Origin: Limnohabitans sp. MORI2
Lineage (GTDB): Bacteria; Pseudomonadota; Gammaproteobacteria; Burkholderiales; Burkholderiaceae_C
Length of the DNA stretch: 64,000 nt
Assembly: GCF_027925025.1 (NCBI RefSeq)
Contig: NZ_AP027058.1
Location: 1,240,001 to 1,304,000 of the forward strand
Direction: 5' to 3'
Shown here one piece after another: positions 27,283 through 35,400 of the stretch. How positions within the stretch are numbered: the first letter of the stretch is position 1; each line of letters opens with the position of its first letter. A program made the position numbers and the translations under genes. Under the pieces are notes generated by a model. It did not search any database and had not been told where the DNA came from. It saw only the letters and a list, made by a program, of their open reading frames with translations.

Positions 27283-27323
27283 GGTTGCGTTTGGTTTTGA
27301 ACTTCCCCTCGGTGGCTGAGGGC

Positions 27324-27405
27324 GCAAAGCACTTGGGGTGTCTGACTTGGCTTAACGTCCCTGCGGGCCGTGATGGCGCCAAATCAAACACCCCAAGCGC
27401 TTTGC
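27324..27405 (-). repeat. Structured stem-loop element, copy A (read on minus strand)
   Basis: 82 nt. Arms 27324-27348 and 27381-27405 pair over 25 positions and enclose a 32-nt core at 27349-27380. Of the 25 pairs, 22 are Watson-Crick. The other three are A-C or C-A on the + strand but G-U/U-G on the minus strand. The core is the exact reverse complement of the core of copy B. Within the core, in element sense, GGC and GCC at the ends extend the stem, and ACG-G-CCC-GCA-GGG-A-CGT can form an inner hairpin. Confidence 0.8.
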
Positions 27406-27520
27406 TTGCTACGCATCGCTAAAGACAGAGAGCTAGCGCCGCGTGCTGACATCGACCTCAAGTTCACGTCGCGGTCAGTGCCTGATACGGCGCCATCACG
27501 GCCCGCAGGGACGTTAAGCC
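27349..27520. repeat. Perfect 32-bp inverted repeat, 108 bp apart
   Basis: 27349-27380 and 27489-27520 are exact reverse complements over all 32 bases (starting GGCTTAACGTCCC and ending GGGACGTTAAGCC on the + strand). A transcript of the interval could choose between this long intramolecular pairing and the two separate hairpins described as copies A and B. Confidence 0.95.
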
Positions 27521-27547
27521 GTGTCAGGTGCTGGCCGTGACGTGGAC
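27462..27547 (+). repeat. Structured stem-loop element, copy B (read on plus strand)
   Basis: 86 nt. Arms 27462-27488 and 27521-27547 pair over 27 positions: 21 Watson-Crick and 6 G-T wobbles on the + strand, no true mismatch. The 32-nt core (27489-27520) is identical to that of copy A in element sense, but the stems of the two copies share almost no sequence. Copy B lies in the opposite orientation, 56 bp from copy A. The pair fills the space between convergent rng and the minus-strand GT2 gene. Confidence 0.8.
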
Positions 27548-27576
27548 GTGCGAGAGCAATGACTTAAAGCAGAAGT

Positions 27577-28449
27577 TCAAGCAACCAACTTGAAATGCTT
27601 GCGACTGAAGTCCAGCCCAAACGCCTTCTCCAACTTCATCAACCACCGGTGACGCTTCTCACGCTTGGTCAGCTTGTAATCTGGGTCAATCGTGAAGCTC
27701 TTTTCCGCCGAGCTTTCTAGCCAAGGCTTCACCAACTCAGGATGCGTGCCCACGAATGGCTGCAACACTTGCGCGTCAAACTGGCTGTAGCGGATGGTCG
27801 GCGCGCCATGAGACCAAAACTTGCTCACTTGGTCCAGTTTCTTTTGCATGGCCTCGTTGCTTCGCACCCAGCCGTAGTGGTAGATGTGGGCATTGGCCAA
27901 GGCGGCTTGCGGATTACGGCCTTTTTTGTGGTCAGCCGTGATGAGCCAATACTGCCCATCGGGAGCGTACGAGCGGATGGTGTTGCGAATCAGGCGGCAT
28001 TCGCGGCGGTACCACGCGGGGCTGTTGGCCACAAACTCGGGTGTGCCGTAGAAATGAAAGTAGTCAAACACCAAGGCTTCGACGGCAGGGTTGGGGTGGT
28101 GCTTGTCCACACTGGCGCGGATGTTGGCTAGCTCATCTTGATGAACCACTTCGTCGCCTTCCAAATAAAACGCCCAGTCGCCAGTGCAGGCAAATTGGGC
28201 GATCATTTTTTGTTGGGCGTACACAAAGCCACGGTCGGCCATGCGTTCGTTCCAGATGGTTTCAATGATGCGAATCTTGGGTGAGCCAATGGCATGAATG
28301 CGAGCCAAGGTGTCATCGTTGCTTTTGCCCACGACCACAACAAACTCATCGACCAAGGGCAAGAGAGAGCGAATGGAGGCCTCAAACGGGAAGCCCAGCT
28401 CCACGCCGTTGCGAATGAAAGTGAAACCGCTGATGGATGCTTGGCTCAT
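27577..28449 (-). CDS. WaaE/KdtX-like GT2 glycosyltransferase
   Basis: 290 residues from ATG 28449. A longer upstream frame overlaps msbA and is not supported. GT-A features: SGFTFIRNGVELGFPFEASI at the N-terminus, LVDEFVVVVGKSNDDTL near residue 32 (nucleotide-sugar site), and WAFYLEGDEVVHQDEL near residue 92, where EGDE stands for the metal-binding D-x-D. HIYHYGWVR near residue 190 is the acceptor-side motif of WaaE-type enzymes of the LPS core. It follows msbA by 7 bp on the same strand, which favours a role in lipid A-core or glycolipid assembly. Donor unknown. The tail is basic. Confidence 0.8.
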   Translation of the reverse strand: MSQASISGFTFIRNGVELGFPFEASIRSLLPLVDEFVVVVGKSNDDTLARIHAIGSPKIRIIETIWNERMADRGFVYAQQKMIAQFACTGDWAFYLEGDEVVHQDELANIRASVDKHHPNPAVEALVFDYFHFYGTPEFVANSPAWYRRECRLIRNTIRSYAPDGQYWLITADHKKGRNPQAALANAHIYHYGWVRSNEAMQKKLDQVSKFWSHGAPTIRYSQFDAQVLQPFVGTHPELVKPWLESSAEKSFTIDPDYKLTKREKRHRWLMKLEKAFGLDFSRKHFKLVA

Positions 28450-28456
28450 AGGTGGC

Positions 28457-30253
28457 TCAGATGCTGGTTGCGTCAGAAAAATGGTTGTCCGTGCTTTGTG
28501 CAGCCACCTGGTAAAGCGCTGCATACGCGCCGCCTTGGGCCATGAGTTGGGTGTGCGTGCCCGTCTCCACAATGCTGCCCGCTTGCATCACCACAATCAG
28601 GTCGGCGTGTTCGATGGTGGACAAACGGTGCGCAATGACCAGCGAGGTACGGCCCTGCATCAGCACATTCAGTGCGTCTTTTACGGCTTGCTCAGAAGCT
28701 GTGTCCAAGGCCGAGGTGGCTTCGTCCAAAATCAAAATAGGCGCATCTTTGTAAATGGCGCGGGCAATTGCCAAGCGTTGGCGCTGGCCGCCCGAGAGTT
28801 GGGTGGCGTTGTGGCCAACGAGCGTGTTTTCTTGGTGGGGCAGTCCGCGTACAAAGTCGCCCAAATTGGCGGCTTCCAGGGCTTTCCACACGCGCTCCGT
28901 GTCGACGGTTTCGCCCAAGGCGATGTTTTGCGCCACGGTGTCGTTGAACATGACCACGTCTTGGCTCACATAGGCTACTTGGCGACGCAAGCTGACGAGG
29001 GACCAGTCTTTGAGTGGTACGCCGTCTAGGCTGACTTGCCCCGCGCTGGGGTCAAGAAAGCGGGGCAATAGGTTGGCCAAGGTGGTTTTGCCCGAGCCTG
29101 AGGGGCCAACCAAGGCCACAGTTTGGCCGGGGTGAATGGTGAGGCTCACGCCATTCAGGGCAGGGCTGGTGGCCGAAGGGTATTGCAAGGTGACGTGGTC
29201 AAAGCTGATTTCGCCTTTGGCATGGTCGCTGGTGTGCGTGCCTTGGGTTTCGTCGGGCGCGAGCTCAAGCAAGTTCAAGCCGCGCTCCAGCGAGGTGACG
29301 CCGCGCGTGAGCGTGCCCGCCACTTCGGACAAATGCTTGATGGGCGAAATGAGCATCAACATGCCGGTGATGAAGGCGGCAAAACTGCCCACGGTGACGG
29401 TTTGGCTGTTGCTGTCGCCCGTGCTTTGGTACAGCGCCACCATGATGACGGCAGACAAGGCCAAGGCAGCCAGCATTTGGATGAGCGGTGTCATGACCGA
29501 GTTGGCAATGACGGCTTTGATTGCGAGTTGGCGTAATTTGAGGTTGGAGCCTGCAAACTTGTGGGTTTGGCTTTGCTGGGCGTTGTGTAAGCGCACCATG
29601 CGGTAGGCGAGTACGTTTTCTTCCACGACATAGGCCAAATCGTCCGTCGCATCCTGGCTAGCCCGGGTCACATGGTCGAGACGGCGAGAGAGGTTTTTCA
29701 CCACCCATGCAATGGGCGGGAAAATGGCAAACACAATGAGGGTAAGTTTCCAATTCAGCACCAACAAATAGCCAAGCAACGCAAGCAGCGTGACCAAGTC
29801 TTTGGCAAATGCGAGCAGGGTAGAGACCAACAAGCTGGCCCCGTTGTTGACTTCGTACACCATGGTGTTGGTCAGGCCGCTGGTGTGTTTGTCCGCAAAT
29901 AGTTTGGGATCGGCTTTGAGTAACTTCTCAAACAGGCGTTGACGCAGGCCTTCCATCGAGTAGTTGGTCACGCGAGCCAAGCAATAGGCGGCGACAAAAC
30001 CGGCAAATCCACGAACGCCAAATAACAGCAGCAAGACAACCGGGATCATCCACAGGTCAAGCGTGCCACGGTCAAAACCCGTATCGAGCAGGGGCTTCAT
30101 CATGGCGGGAATGGCTGGCTCAGTGGCCGCACCCACAAAAATCCCGGCAATGCCCAAGGCCAGAGCACCCGGATGCCCAGAGAACCAGGGAGCCACGCGT
30201 TTGAGCCTGAGCAACAAAGAGTCAGAGGGCTGCAAAGGGTCGGTGGTGGTCAT
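28457..30253 (-). CDS. msbA: Lipid A/LPS-type ABC exporter MsbA
   Basis: 598 residues, a half-transporter that works as a homodimer in the inner membrane and flips lipid A-core. Residues ~25-330 hold six hydrophobic segments (LDLWMIPVVLLLLFGVRGFAG region and others). The ATPase part has Walker A LVGPSGSGKTTLANL near residue 382, the signature LSGGQRQRLAIAR near 485, Walker B ILILDEATSALD near 504, and the H-loop VIAHRLSTIEHAD. A downstream GT2 gene in the same operon supports the LPS role. Other lipid or drug exporters of this fold cannot be fully excluded. Divergent from tolB. Confidence 0.92.
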   Translation of the reverse strand: MTTTDPLQPSDSLLLRLKRVAPWFSGHPGALALGIAGIFVGAATEPAIPAMMKPLLDTGFDRGTLDLWMIPVVLLLLFGVRGFAGFVAAYCLARVTNYSMEGLRQRLFEKLLKADPKLFADKHTSGLTNTMVYEVNNGASLLVSTLLAFAKDLVTLLALLGYLLVLNWKLTLIVFAIFPPIAWVVKNLSRRLDHVTRASQDATDDLAYVVEENVLAYRMVRLHNAQQSQTHKFAGSNLKLRQLAIKAVIANSVMTPLIQMLAALALSAVIMVALYQSTGDSNSQTVTVGSFAAFITGMLMLISPIKHLSEVAGTLTRGVTSLERGLNLLELAPDETQGTHTSDHAKGEISFDHVTLQYPSATSPALNGVSLTIHPGQTVALVGPSGSGKTTLANLLPRFLDPSAGQVSLDGVPLKDWSLVSLRRQVAYVSQDVVMFNDTVAQNIALGETVDTERVWKALEAANLGDFVRGLPHQENTLVGHNATQLSGGQRQRLAIARAIYKDAPILILDEATSALDTASEQAVKDALNVLMQGRTSLVIAHRLSTIEHADLIVVMQAGSIVETGTHTQLMAQGGAYAALYQVAAQSTDNHFSDATSI

Positions 30254-30346
30254 AAATTCTCAGAGTGGCAACAAACGCAATACAACGCATTATCGCCACT
30301 CGTTCGCCACTAAAATCTATGGATTCGTTTGGCTATCTCTTTCACC

Positions 30347-31630
30347 ATGACACGTCACCTTTTTCGCTGCGCACTTGGACTTTTGACCGCCGGTTTATTG
30401 GCGCTGCCAAGCTGGGCGCAGTTTCGTGTGGAGGTGTCTGGTGTGGGTTTGACCCAAGTGCCTATTGCCTTTGCCCCGTTGCGCGGGGAAGAAACATCGC
30501 CACAAAAAATCTCAGCCATTGTTCAGGCAGACCTTGAACGCAGCGGCCAATTCCGCGGTGTCACAGCGGGAGTGGTGACGGACGAGACCCAACGCCCCGA
30601 CATCAGCGCCATGCGCCAAAAGGGCGCTGATGCCTTGCTCACAGGCAGCATCAGCCGCATGAACGATGGCCGCTATGACGTGCGCATCCGCCTGTGGGAT
30701 GTGGTGCGTGGACAAGACTTAGGCGCCATGAGCTATGTGGTGGTGACAGGCGATTTGCGCTTGGCCTCGCACAAAATCTCGGATTTCGTTTACGAAAAAC
30801 TCACTGGCGACAAGGGGGTGTTTTCCACCCGCATTGCTTATGTGACCAAGTCAGGCGCTCGTTTTAATTTGTGGGTGGCCGACTCTGACGGCGAAAACGC
30901 GCAGTCGGCCTTGGCCAGTCCAGAGCCGATCATTTCACCCAGCTGGTCGCCCTCAGGCACTCAATTGGCCTATGTCTCGTTTGAGTCGCGCAAGCCCGTC
31001 GTGTATGTGCATGATGTGTCGACAGGCAAGCGACGTGTGATTGCCAATTTCCGTGGCTCCAACAGTGCGCCGAGCTGGTCGCCAGATGGTCGCAGCTTGG
31101 CCGTGACACTCAGCCGCGATGGTGGCTCGCAATTGTTTGTCATTGATGCCAACGGCGGTGAGCCTCGCCGCTTGACGCAATCTGCAGCCATTGACACCGA
31201 GCCCGTGTTTTCGCCCGATGGCTCTGCCATTTATTTCGTGAGCGATCGCGGCGGCGCACCTCAGATTTACCGCATGCCAGCCTCGGGCGGGCCAGCTAAC
31301 CGCGTGACCTTCAATGGCACCTACAACATTTCGCCCTCGATCAGCCCCGATGGCCGTTGGTTGACCTATATCTCTCGCATTGGTGGTGCGTTTAAGTTGC
31401 ATGTGATGGACATTGCCAGCGGTAACGTGGCTGCTATCACCGACACCAGCCGTGATGAACGCCCCAGTTTCGCCCCCAACAGCCGCTTGATTGTGTACGC
31501 GACTCAGCAAGATGGCCGTGAGGCGCTGATGACCACGACTTTGGATGGCCGTATCAAGGCCCGATTGTCGGGTCAGGGTGGTGATTTGCGAGAACCGAAC
31601 TGGGGCCCTTTCAGTAAGGCGCTGCCTTAA
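30347..31630 (+). CDS. tolB: Tol-Pal system protein TolB
   Basis: 427 residues from ATG 30347. TTG 30329 is also in frame but would spoil the signal peptide. Signal: [20 protein letters not shown] then PSWAQ, cleaved near AQ. The N-terminal domain holds [12 protein letters not shown] and the [22 protein letters not shown] strand. The C-terminal beta-propeller has PD40-type blades: [56 protein letters not shown] and [15 protein letters not shown]. Periplasmic partner of Pal. tolQRA are not next to it, so the Tol genes appear to be split. Confidence 0.96.
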   Translation: MTRHLFRCALGLLTAGLLALPSWAQFRVEVSGVGLTQVPIAFAPLRGEETSPQKISAIVQADLERSGQFRGVTAGVVTDETQRPDISAMRQKGADALLTGSISRMNDGRYDVRIRLWDVVRGQDLGAMSYVVVTGDLRLASHKISDFVYEKLTGDKGVFSTRIAYVTKSGARFNLWVADSDGENAQSALASPEPIISPSWSPSGTQLAYVSFESRKPVVYVHDVSTGKRRVIANFRGSNSAPSWSPDGRSLAVTLSRDGGSQLFVIDANGGEPRRLTQSAAIDTEPVFSPDGSAIYFVSDRGGAPQIYRMPASGGPANRVTFNGTYNISPSISPDGRWLTYISRIGGAFKLHVMDIASGNVAAITDTSRDERPSFAPNSRLIVYATQQDGREALMTTTLDGRIKARLSGQGGDLREPNWGPFSKALP

Positions 31631-31648
31631 ATTTTTACTCTTCAACGG

Positions 31649-32164
31649 ATGGCTATGAAAAAACTTCTTCTTATCGTTTCTGTGGCGGCTGCTTTGGCAG
31701 GCTGCGCTTCCGGCGTCAAATTAGATGACGTGCAAGTGGATGATCGTTCTGGTGGTGCGGCTGGCCAAAGTGGGGTCAACGGGTTGAACTCCCGCAACTT
31801 GGGCGCCATGCAAGGCATCAAGACAGGCCCTGCAGGTGTGGAACACATCATTTACTTTGATCTCGACAGCTACACCGTCAAGAGCGAGTACCAAAGCGTG
31901 CTCGAAGCGCACTCGCGCTACTTGCGTGCTGATCGCAACCGTCGTGTGAACCTGGAAGGCCACACCGACGAGCGTGGCGGCAGCGAATACAACTTGGCCT
32001 TGGGCCAAAAGCGCTCGGACGCCGTGCGTCGCGCGTTGAGCGCATTGGGCGTGCCCGAAGGTCAAATGGAATCGGTGAGCTTTGGCAAAGAAAAACCAGT
32101 GGCCCAAGGCTCTGACGAATCGGCTTACTCTCAAAACCGCCGTGCGGCATTGAACTACCAATGA
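31649..32164 (+). CDS. pal: Peptidoglycan-associated lipoprotein Pal
   Basis: 171 residues. Lipobox LAGC with Cys about residue 19 follows MKKLLLIVSVAAALAGC, so the mature protein is anchored in the outer membrane. The OmpA-like domain has HIIYFDLDSYTVKSEY, VNLEGHTDERGGSEYNLALG, and GQKRSDAVRRAL, which bind the diaminopimelate of peptidoglycan. ATG 31655 is an equally possible start. Overlaps cpoB by 4 bp (ATGA). Confidence 0.97.
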   Translation: MAMKKLLLIVSVAAALAGCASGVKLDDVQVDDRSGGAAGQSGVNGLNSRNLGAMQGIKTGPAGVEHIIYFDLDSYTVKSEYQSVLEAHSRYLRADRNRRVNLEGHTDERGGSEYNLALGQKRSDAVRRALSALGVPEGQMESVSFGKEKPVAQGSDESAYSQNRRAALNYQ

Positions 32165-32892
32165 AACTGAACACTTCTTTTTCTCTGCGCGCGGTGGCGT
32201 TGGCTGCTGCAGTCTTAGCCAGTGTCAGCGCTCAAGCCGCTCTTTTTGAAGATGAGGAAGCGCGTCGTGCTATTTTGGATCTGCGTCAGCGCGTCGAGCG
32301 CCAAGGTGAAGAGATTCAAAACTTTCAACGCAGCTTGCTAGAGCAACAAAATCAGTTTGAAGCCTTGCGCGCTGAAACTGCGCGTTTGCGTGGTGAAAAA
32401 GAAGAGTTGACCCAAGAGCTACGCCGCGCCCAAGAGCTATCGCAAGGCGTGGACGACCGCCTCAAGAAATTTGAGCCCGCCAAGGTCAAGGTGGATGGCG
32501 TGGAGTTTGTGGCTGAGCCTGCAGAAACCAAGGCGTATGAAGATGCTTTGGCCATTTTCCGTAAAGGTGAATTTGGTGCAGCCAGCATGGCCTTCAACGA
32601 CTTCATCAAACGCAACCCCAAGAGCGGCTATGTGGTGCCGTCGTTGTTTTGGTTGGGCAATGCTCAGTATGCCAACCGTGACTACACCAATGCCATTAAA
32701 AACTTCAACACCTTGCTCGCAAAAGCCCCAAGCCACATGCGCGCGGCCGACGCCATGCTGTCAGTGGCCAACTGTCAGCTGGATCTGAAAGACATCAAGG
32801 CGGCACGTAAGACCCTGGCTGAAGTGGTCAAGGCTTATCCGCATACCGAAGCTGCGGCAGCGGCTTCTGAGCGTTTGGCCAAACTCAAATGA
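32161..32892 (+). CDS. cpoB: Cell division coordinator CpoB (YbgF)
   Basis: 243 residues. Signal peptide with SVSAQA near residue 28. Residues ~30-95 form a coiled coil (LRQRVERQGEEIQNFQRSLL), the trimerising N-domain. Residues ~120-243 are TPR units (AYEDALAIFRKGEFGAASMAF, YTNAIKNFNTLLAKAP, ARKTLAEVVKAYPHTEAAAA). It links Tol-Pal to PBP1b during division. The next gene overlaps the last codon. Confidence 0.95.
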   Translation: MKLNTSFSLRAVALAAAVLASVSAQAALFEDEEARRAILDLRQRVERQGEEIQNFQRSLLEQQNQFEALRAETARLRGEKEELTQELRRAQELSQGVDDRLKKFEPAKVKVDGVEFVAEPAETKAYEDALAIFRKGEFGAASMAFNDFIKRNPKSGYVVPSLFWLGNAQYANRDYTNAIKNFNTLLAKAPSHMRAADAMLSVANCQLDLKDIKAARKTLAEVVKAYPHTEAAAAASERLAKLK

Positions 32893-33971
32893 ACGAGCTG
32901 ACCACGCTCACCAAAGAGGTCCTTGGGGCCTTTTTTCTTGGGGGCTTGCTGTTGGGCTTCATCAGTCAACGCACACACTTTTGCACCATGGGTGCGATTT
33001 CGGATGTGGTGCACATGGGCGACTGGACCCGCGCACGCCAGTGGGCCTGCGCTGTTGCCGTCGCCACCTTCGGCTTTACTGCCTTGTCAGATCTAGGCTT
33101 GATTGACGCCAGCAAAACCCTGTACGCCAGTCATCGCTTGATGTGGCTGTCTACCGTGGTGGGCGGCTTGATGTTTGGCTATGGCATGGTCATCGCTTCC
33201 GGTTGCGGCAACAAAGCCTTGGTGCGTGTGGGGGGCGGCAACCTCAAATCGGTGGTGGTGGTTTTGGTGATGGGCATCACAGCCTTTGCCACCATGAAAG
33301 GCATCACGGCCGTGTTGCGCACGCTGACAGTAGATACCGTGTTCATTGACATGCCAGCCGGTGCGAGCCTACATGCCTTGGGCGTGAGCGGAGTTGGCTA
33401 CATCGTGGCTGCTGGTATTTTGTTTTGGGTGCTGAACGACAAAGAGTTTTGGACTGCCAACAGTTTGTTGGCGGGCGTTGGCGTGGGAGCCATTGTGGTG
33501 GCCATGTGGTGGGTGAGTGGCCATTTGGGGTTTGTGCCTGAACACCCTGAAACCCTTGATGCGGTGTACTTGGGAACCAGCTCAGGCCGCATAGAAGCGC
33601 TTAACTTTGTTGCACCCATCGCCAATACGTTGGATTGGCTCATGTTTTACAGCGATGCGTCCAAGGTGCTCACCACGGGCGTCTTGGCTGTGGTGGGGGT
33701 GATTTGCGGCTCTGCCGTTTCGGCGATTCAAAGCCGAACCTTCCGCTGGGAAAGCTTTGCCGATGCCCGCGATCTAGGGCAGCACCTTGTGGGCGGTGTG
33801 CTCATGGGGGTGGGAGGTGTCACAGCCATGGGCTGTACCGTGGGGCAGGGCTTGAGTGGGCTTTCCACCCTCAGTTTGAATGCCGTGCTGGCGGTGCTGG
33901 CAATCTTCACTGGTGCTGTGCTGGCTTTGCGCCAGCAAGCGGCACGTCTAGAGCGCACCGCCTGTGCTTGA
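32889..33971 (+). CDS. YeeE/YedE family sulfur (thiosulfate-type) transporter
   Basis: 360 residues, integral inner-membrane protein with about nine to ten hydrophobic segments in two homologous halves. The conserved cysteines of the YeeE/TsuA family are present: RTHFCTMGAISDV near residue 32, ASGCGNKALVRVGGG near residue 105, and TAMGCTVGQGLSGLS near residue 312. TsuA takes up thiosulfate. The substrate here is inferred from these cysteines. The gene starts within the last codons of cpoB (4-bp overlap) and its 3' end overlaps tcdA by 8 bp, so it is in the tol-pal transcription unit. Confidence 0.9.
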   Translation: MNELTTLTKEVLGAFFLGGLLLGFISQRTHFCTMGAISDVVHMGDWTRARQWACAVAVATFGFTALSDLGLIDASKTLYASHRLMWLSTVVGGLMFGYGMVIASGCGNKALVRVGGGNLKSVVVVLVMGITAFATMKGITAVLRTLTVDTVFIDMPAGASLHALGVSGVGYIVAAGILFWVLNDKEFWTANSLLAGVGVGAIVVAMWWVSGHLGFVPEHPETLDAVYLGTSSGRIEALNFVAPIANTLDWLMFYSDASKVLTTGVLAVVGVICGSAVSAIQSRTFRWESFADARDLGQHLVGGVLMGVGGVTAMGCTVGQGLSGLSTLSLNAVLAVLAIFTGAVLALRQQAARLERTACA

Positions 33972-34740
33972 AGACGCAGATTTGGAACGTCGCTTTGGCG
34001 GCTTAGCCCGACTGTATGGGGTAAGTAGTGCACAGCGCATTCGTTGTGCCCATGTGGTGGTGGTTGGCATTGGCGGCGTTGGGTCTTGGACGGTGGAAGC
34101 CTTGGCTCGCAGTGGGGTAGGGCGATTGACTTTGATTGACCTCGACAACGTTGCCGAATCCAACATCAACCGGCAAATTCACGCGCTCGTTGACACGCTG
34201 GGCCTGGCCAAAGTCGAGGCCATGCGCCAGCGCATTGCACGCATCAATCCCACCTGTGTGGTGAGCTGCATTGAAGATTTTGTGACGCCAGACAACTGGC
34301 CATCCATCTTGCCTCACGCGCAACCGGATGCGGTGATTGATGCTTGCGATCAGATCAAAGCCAAGACTGCGATGGCGGCTTGGGCGCTCAAACATCAAAG
34401 TTTGTTTATCACTGTGGGGGCAGCGGGGGGTAAACGCCATGCACATCAGGTAGAGGTTGATGACCTTTCCAAAACCAGCCATGATCCACTGTTGGCCAAG
34501 TTGCGTTACAACTTGCGCCGTGAACACGGAGCCGCGCGCGATGGTAAAAAAATGGGCGTGACTTGTGTATTCAGTCGAGAAACGGTGGCTCCGCCTGATG
34601 CGAGCTGCGAAGTACAGGGCGATGGCTCGCTCAATTGCAGTGGTTATGGCTCAGTAGTCAGCGTGACAGCAACATTTGGGCAGTGCGCGGCGGGTTGGGT
34701 GCTTGATCAAATTTCTTCAGCTGCGTTGCCAAAAGGCTGA
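33964..34740 (+). CDS. tcdA: tRNA threonylcarbamoyladenosine dehydratase TcdA (CsdL)
   Basis: 258 residues from a GTG start that overlaps the preceding gene by 8 bp. E1-like ATP-dependent enzyme that closes t6A37 to cyclic t6A in tRNAs decoding ANN codons. The nucleotide site is VVVGIGGVGSWTVEALARSG followed by GRLTLIDLDNVAESNINRQ. TVGAAGGKRHAHQVEVDDL and YGSVVSVTATFGQCAAGW are further family motifs. The promoter of the tRNA-Lys gene lies in its last codons. Confidence 0.94.
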   Translation: MLEDADLERRFGGLARLYGVSSAQRIRCAHVVVVGIGGVGSWTVEALARSGVGRLTLIDLDNVAESNINRQIHALVDTLGLAKVEAMRQRIARINPTCVVSCIEDFVTPDNWPSILPHAQPDAVIDACDQIKAKTAMAAWALKHQSLFITVGAAGGKRHAHQVEVDDLSKTSHDPLLAKLRYNLRREHGAARDGKKMGVTCVFSRETVAPPDASCEVQGDGSLNCSGYGSVVSVTATFGQCAAGWVLDQISSAALPKG

Positions 34741-34755
34741 AAAATGCGTTATACT
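34726..34755 (+). promoter_or_regulatory. Sigma-70 promoter of tRNA-Lys
   Basis: TTGCCA at 34726-34731 (inside the tcdA 3' end) and TATACT at 34750-34755 are 18 bp apart. The tRNA begins 47 bp downstream. A GC-rich TCTTCGCAGGG follows, as a discriminator. Confidence 0.7.
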
Positions 34756-34802
34756 CTTAGTCTTCGCAGGGTACGAAGCAAACGCTGAAGATCCTACGTG
34801 AT

Positions 34803-34878
34803 GGGACCATAGCTCAGTTGGTAGAGCAGCGGACTTTTAATCCGTTTGTCGTGGGTTCGACCCCCGCTGGTCCCACCA
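34803..34878 (+). tRNA. tRNA-Lys (anticodon TTT)
   Basis: 76 nt with encoded CCA. The acceptor arms GGGACCA (34803-34809) and TGGTCCC (34868-34874) pair fully. The D loop has AGCTCAGTTGGTAGAGC, the T arm GTGGGTTCGACCCCCGC. The anticodon loop CTTTTAA (34834-34840) places TTT at 34836-34838. A terminator follows 7 bp after CCA, so it is a single-gene unit. Confidence 0.98.
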
Positions 34879-34885
34879 AAATCCT

Positions 34886-34918
34886 AAAAGGACTTAGAGA
34901 AATCTAAGTCCTTTTTTT
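34886..34918 (+). terminator. Rho-independent terminator after tRNA-Lys
   Basis: AAAAGGACTTAGA (34886-34898) pairs perfectly over 13 bp with TCTAAGTCCTTTT (34903-34915) through a GAAA tetraloop, followed by T residues. One of the strongest hairpins in the window. Confidence 0.95.
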
Positions 34919-34990
34919 ATTGTCGCTTCAAAATTGCATTTTTCTTAAAATAAATATGAATACGATTTATCTTATGTAAACATAAAAATC

Positions 34991-35023
34991 AAACACAAAA
35001 CCACCGAGGAGGAGCAGTGGTTT
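34991..35023 (-). terminator. Candidate terminator for the minus-strand TPR gene
   Basis: On the minus strand AAACCAC (35023-35017) pairs with GTGGTTT (35004-34998) around a 12-nt loop. After it come TGTGTTTGATTTTT-like bases. It starts 16 bp after the stop at 35039. The stem is only 7 bp, so the call is moderate. Confidence 0.4.
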
Positions 35024-35038
35024 GATGTTTGGTGGTGT

Positions 35039-35320
35039 TTAGGCCGCAGCGTGGCCGGACAAATAGTTGGCGTAATTGTTGGTCAACTGGTCGTAGGCAT
35101 TGGCTGCATCACTGAAGAGATTTTGTTTTTGCAAGAGCCAGCCATAATTGAACCATGCAACATGCTTGCGTTCATCTTGACTATGCTTCAACCATTGGCG
35201 ATAAAGATCGATGGCTTCTTCGTAGCGGCCAGCGGTTTCGAGCATATCGGCGGCTTTTGTTAGCTCATCGAGCGTAAAGCTGGTCAATTTTGCGCCTGAA
35301 AGGTGTTGGGTAGTAGACAT
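35039..35320 (-). CDS. Small TPR protein
   Basis: 93 residues. AGGAG on the minus strand is 6 bases upstream of the ATG at 35320, so translation is well supported. Sequence: SFTLDELTKAADMLETAGRY then EEAIDLYRQWLKHSQDERKH, then WFNYGWLLQKQNLFSDAANA. This is about two TPR units, similar to the N-terminus of TPR-GT41 (SPINDLY-like) proteins, but the gene ends there. It has no signal or membrane segment. It is divergent from the secreted protein gene at 35401. It could be a free adaptor, or a leftover of a longer TPR protein. Confidence 0.65.
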   Translation of the reverse strand: MSTTQHLSGAKLTSFTLDELTKAADMLETAGRYEEAIDLYRQWLKHSQDERKHVAWFNYGWLLQKQNLFSDAANAYDQLTNNYANYLSGHAAA

Positions 35321-35400
35321 GGTGAACTCCTGAAAAAACGAATTTGAATTTAATTAAGCATGATCTATGCCAAGAAAAATTGACACTACAACTTAAAAAT

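Noticed and set aside
27306..27322. CCCTC-GAGGG hairpin as terminator of rng
   Set aside because: Only 5 bp and no T run follows.
27349..27520. Insertion sequence or MITE with 32-bp terminal inverted repeats
   Set aside because: No transposase, no flanking direct repeat seen. The flanks of each arm pair locally with G-U wobbles on one strand, which terminal repeats of an IS do not explain. A MITE-like origin is not fully excluded.
30254..30346. Divergent msbA/tolB promoter with TAAAAT at 30311-30316
   Set aside because: No -35 element at acceptable spacing could be named with confidence on either strand.
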